Part shown: positions 5,929 to 7,237 of the stretch, piece after piece | Layout: every line of letters starts with the position of its first letter | Numbering within the stretch: position 1 is the first letter of the stretch | From: Pseudobdellovibrionaceae bacterium | GTDB taxonomy: Bacteria; Bdellovibrionota; Bdellovibrionia; Bdellovibrionales; JAMPXM01 | DNA: 7,237 bases | Direction: 5' to 3' | Assembly (NCBI GenBank): GCA_016791465.1 | Contig: JAEUWE010000201.1 | Span: 1 to 7,237 of the forward strand | Position numbers and translations under genes: made by a program | The notes under the pieces: generated by a model | What the model was told of the DNA's origin: nothing | Databases searched by the model: none | Seen by the model: only the letters and a program-made list of their open reading frames with translations

Positions 5929-7237
5929 TCAGTGCCCTATGCCAAATGGACGAAGCGTCCAAAGCTGGCGGTGGTGATTGTCATCGATCAGTGTCGATCG
6001 GACTTTCTTACGCGCTATGAAGGCAAAATGAATCGGGGAAAAACCGGTGGTCTTAAGATGCTGATGGAGAAAGGCGCGTACTTTCCATTTGCACGCTATG
6101 ACATTCTGCAGAGTATGACGTGTCCAGGACACGCCACGGTGTTGACCGGCGCCTATCCGTACCAGATGGGTATCCCGCTCAATGATTGGTATGATGTGAA
6201 CGCAAAAAAAGAAGTGTATTGTGCTTCGGACGTGGATTCGCCGATTGTTGGTCGAGAGGCAAAGCCTGAAGAGGGCATGAGTCCGCGCAAACTTGGTACG
6301 ACCACTGTTGGCGATGAGCTCAAGACGGCGGGTCTTGGTACGAAGGTTGTTGGCATCGCTCTGAAAGATCGTTCGGCGATTATGATGGCGGGACACCGCG
6401 CTGACCTTGCGCTTTGGGTGGAAGATGGCCAATGGGTGACCTCAAAGTACTATCGTCCCGATGGTGCACTTCCTGATTGGGTTTTGCCGCTCAATACAAA
6501 CTTGAAGAAAGATAGACCGGATGAGAATGCGATGGCGACACCGTTTGGCGTGAGGGCCACGACGGCTGCTGCAATCGAAGCGCTCCGTAAGATGAAGCTT
6601 GGTCGGAGTTCAGGAACTGATATCTTGGCGATCAGCTATTCGAGCCACGATATGCTTGGTCACGCAGTTGGTTTACAGAGTCCAAAAATGGAAGAGATGA
6701 CGCTTGCTGAGAACGAGAGCATTGGTGAACTGATTCGTGCCGTTGATAAAGAGGTTGGGCTACAAAATGTCGTCTTTGCCTTTACTGGTGATCACGGTGT
6801 TGCGCCTGCAGTTGAAGTCGTAAAACCTTTGGGTCTGCCAGCGGGATATCTCGAGAATAAAGTGATTCTCGAAGAGCTCAATCAGCATCTTGAGGCGAAA
6901 TGGGGCAAGAGCGACAAAGGAAAGTGGATTCTCAAAGCTCGCAGCTGGAACTACTACTTGAATCCCGAAGTTATTGCGGATCGAAAGCGCGATCGAGTTG
7001 AAGTCGAAAATGAAGTGAAGGCGCGGATTCTTTCGGGACCAACTGCAGGTGGAAGCCGCGACGGCGTGAAGTATGTTTTCACCCGATCCGATTGGGAGAA
7101 CCGCAAGCTCCCCCCTGGGCAATTTGAACGCCAAATCATGAAGACCTACATCGTCGGAAAATCGGGCGATGTGGTGATCATTCCAAAACCGAATTGGGTT
7201 GATAAGGGACCGTTTGCGACGCACATGACTGGTTATA
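5860..7237 (+). CDS. PafA-type alkaline phosphatase, secreted (3'-truncated)
   Basis: Exported phosphomonoesterase of the alkaline phosphatase superfamily; 459 codons are present and the frame is open at the right edge. PafA-like proteins are about 540 residues, so roughly 80 are missing. A signal peptide is visible: K4, a hydrophobic core (9-20) and an AHA cleavage site after A23. Zinc ligands fit the PafA set: D43 (VIVIDQCRSDF), nucleophile T87 in MTCPGHATVLTG, D264 and H268 (SHDMLGH), D311 and H312 (TGDHG), and H455 (FATHMTGY). The phosphate-contacting residues that mark PafA monoesterases are also here: N108 (LNDWYD) and K169/R171 in LKDRSA. Spacings between these residues match those I recall for Elizabethkingia PafA (T79, N100, K162, R164, D305, H309, D352, H353, H486), for example 47 residues between the D264 and D311 ligands. 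The enzyme would release Pi from phosphomonoesters in the periplasm. It lies 20 bases after the GNAT-like gene and is probably co-transcribed, though it may simply be a scavenging enzyme. Confidence 0.9.
   Translation, partial: MLFKITQTVFVFSLFAISHLAHASVPYAKWTKRPKLAVVIVIDQCRSDFLTRYEGKMNRGKTGGLKMLMEKGAYFPFARYDILQSMTCPGHATVLTGAYPYQMGIPLNDWYDVNAKKEVYCASDVDSPIVGREAKPEEGMSPRKLGTTTVGDELKTAGLGTKVVGIALKDRSAIMMAGHRADLALWVEDGQWVTSKYYRPDGALPDWVLPLNTNLKKDRPDENAMATPFGVRATTAAAIEALRKMKLGRSSGTDILAISYSSHDMLGHAVGLQSPKMEEMTLAENESIGELIRAVDKEVGLQNVVFAFTGDHGVAPAVEVVKPLGLPAGYLENKVILEELNQHLEAKWGKSDKGKWILKARSWNYYLNPEVIADRKRDRVEVENEVKARILSGPTAGGSRDGVKYVFTRSDWENRKLPPGQFERQIMKTYIVGKSGDVVIIPKPNWVDKGPFATHMTGY

Noticed and set aside
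5929..6432. Long antisense open frame (167 codons) opposite the phosphatase
   Set aside because: The + strand here encodes the conserved phosphatase motifs; the antisense translation is rich in Arg/His with no recognisable domain, typical of a shadow frame.
6760..7224. Antisense open frame (154 codons) at the right end
   Set aside because: It lies opposite the TGDHG and following region of the phosphatase and shows no family motif.

Overview
The window is a gene-dense, single-strand stretch with five protein-coding genes, all on the + strand. The first is cut at its 5' end and the last at its 3' end by the window edges. Only about 20 bases are non-coding. No RNA genes, mobile elements, CRISPR arrays, terminators or clear promoters are visible. 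The signal peptide on the last gene, the good Shine-Dalgarno sites and the moderate G+C (roughly half by eye) indicate a bacterium, probably Gram-negative. A Bdellovibrionota/deltaproteobacteria-like origin is a guess from the gene combination, not something the sequence proves.

Layout. (1) Bases 1-1282: C-terminal ~426 residues of an AMP-dependent acyl-activating enzyme whose motifs most resemble OleC-type beta-lactone synthetases. (2) 1279-2079: a UbiA-superfamily membrane prenyltransferase with an intact first Asp-rich motif and an altered second one. (3) 2076-4862: a 928-residue protein with an N-terminal PPDK/PEP-synthase ATP-grasp domain, a long middle domain and a C-terminal swivelling phosphohistidine domain. 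This is the rifampicin-phosphotransferase-like architecture, without the PEP-synthase TIM barrel. (4) 4859-5839: a two-part GNAT-like acyltransferase. (5) 5860-7237: a secreted PafA-type alkaline phosphatase, running off the window, with the expected zinc ligands and phosphate-binding Lys/Arg visible.

Genes 1-4 are joined by three consecutive 4-base ATGA start/stop overlaps, and gene 5 follows after 20 bases, so they are very likely one translationally coupled operon whose promoter lies upstream of the window. Together they offer carboxyl activation (gene 1), membrane transfer of a prenyl or similar group (gene 2), ATP-driven phosphotransfer to an unknown small molecule (gene 3), acyl transfer (gene 4) and periplasmic dephosphorylation (gene 5). 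The best reading, as inference, is a lipid or terpenoid-lipid biosynthetic pathway of unknown product. The link of the phosphatase to the pathway is the weakest part.
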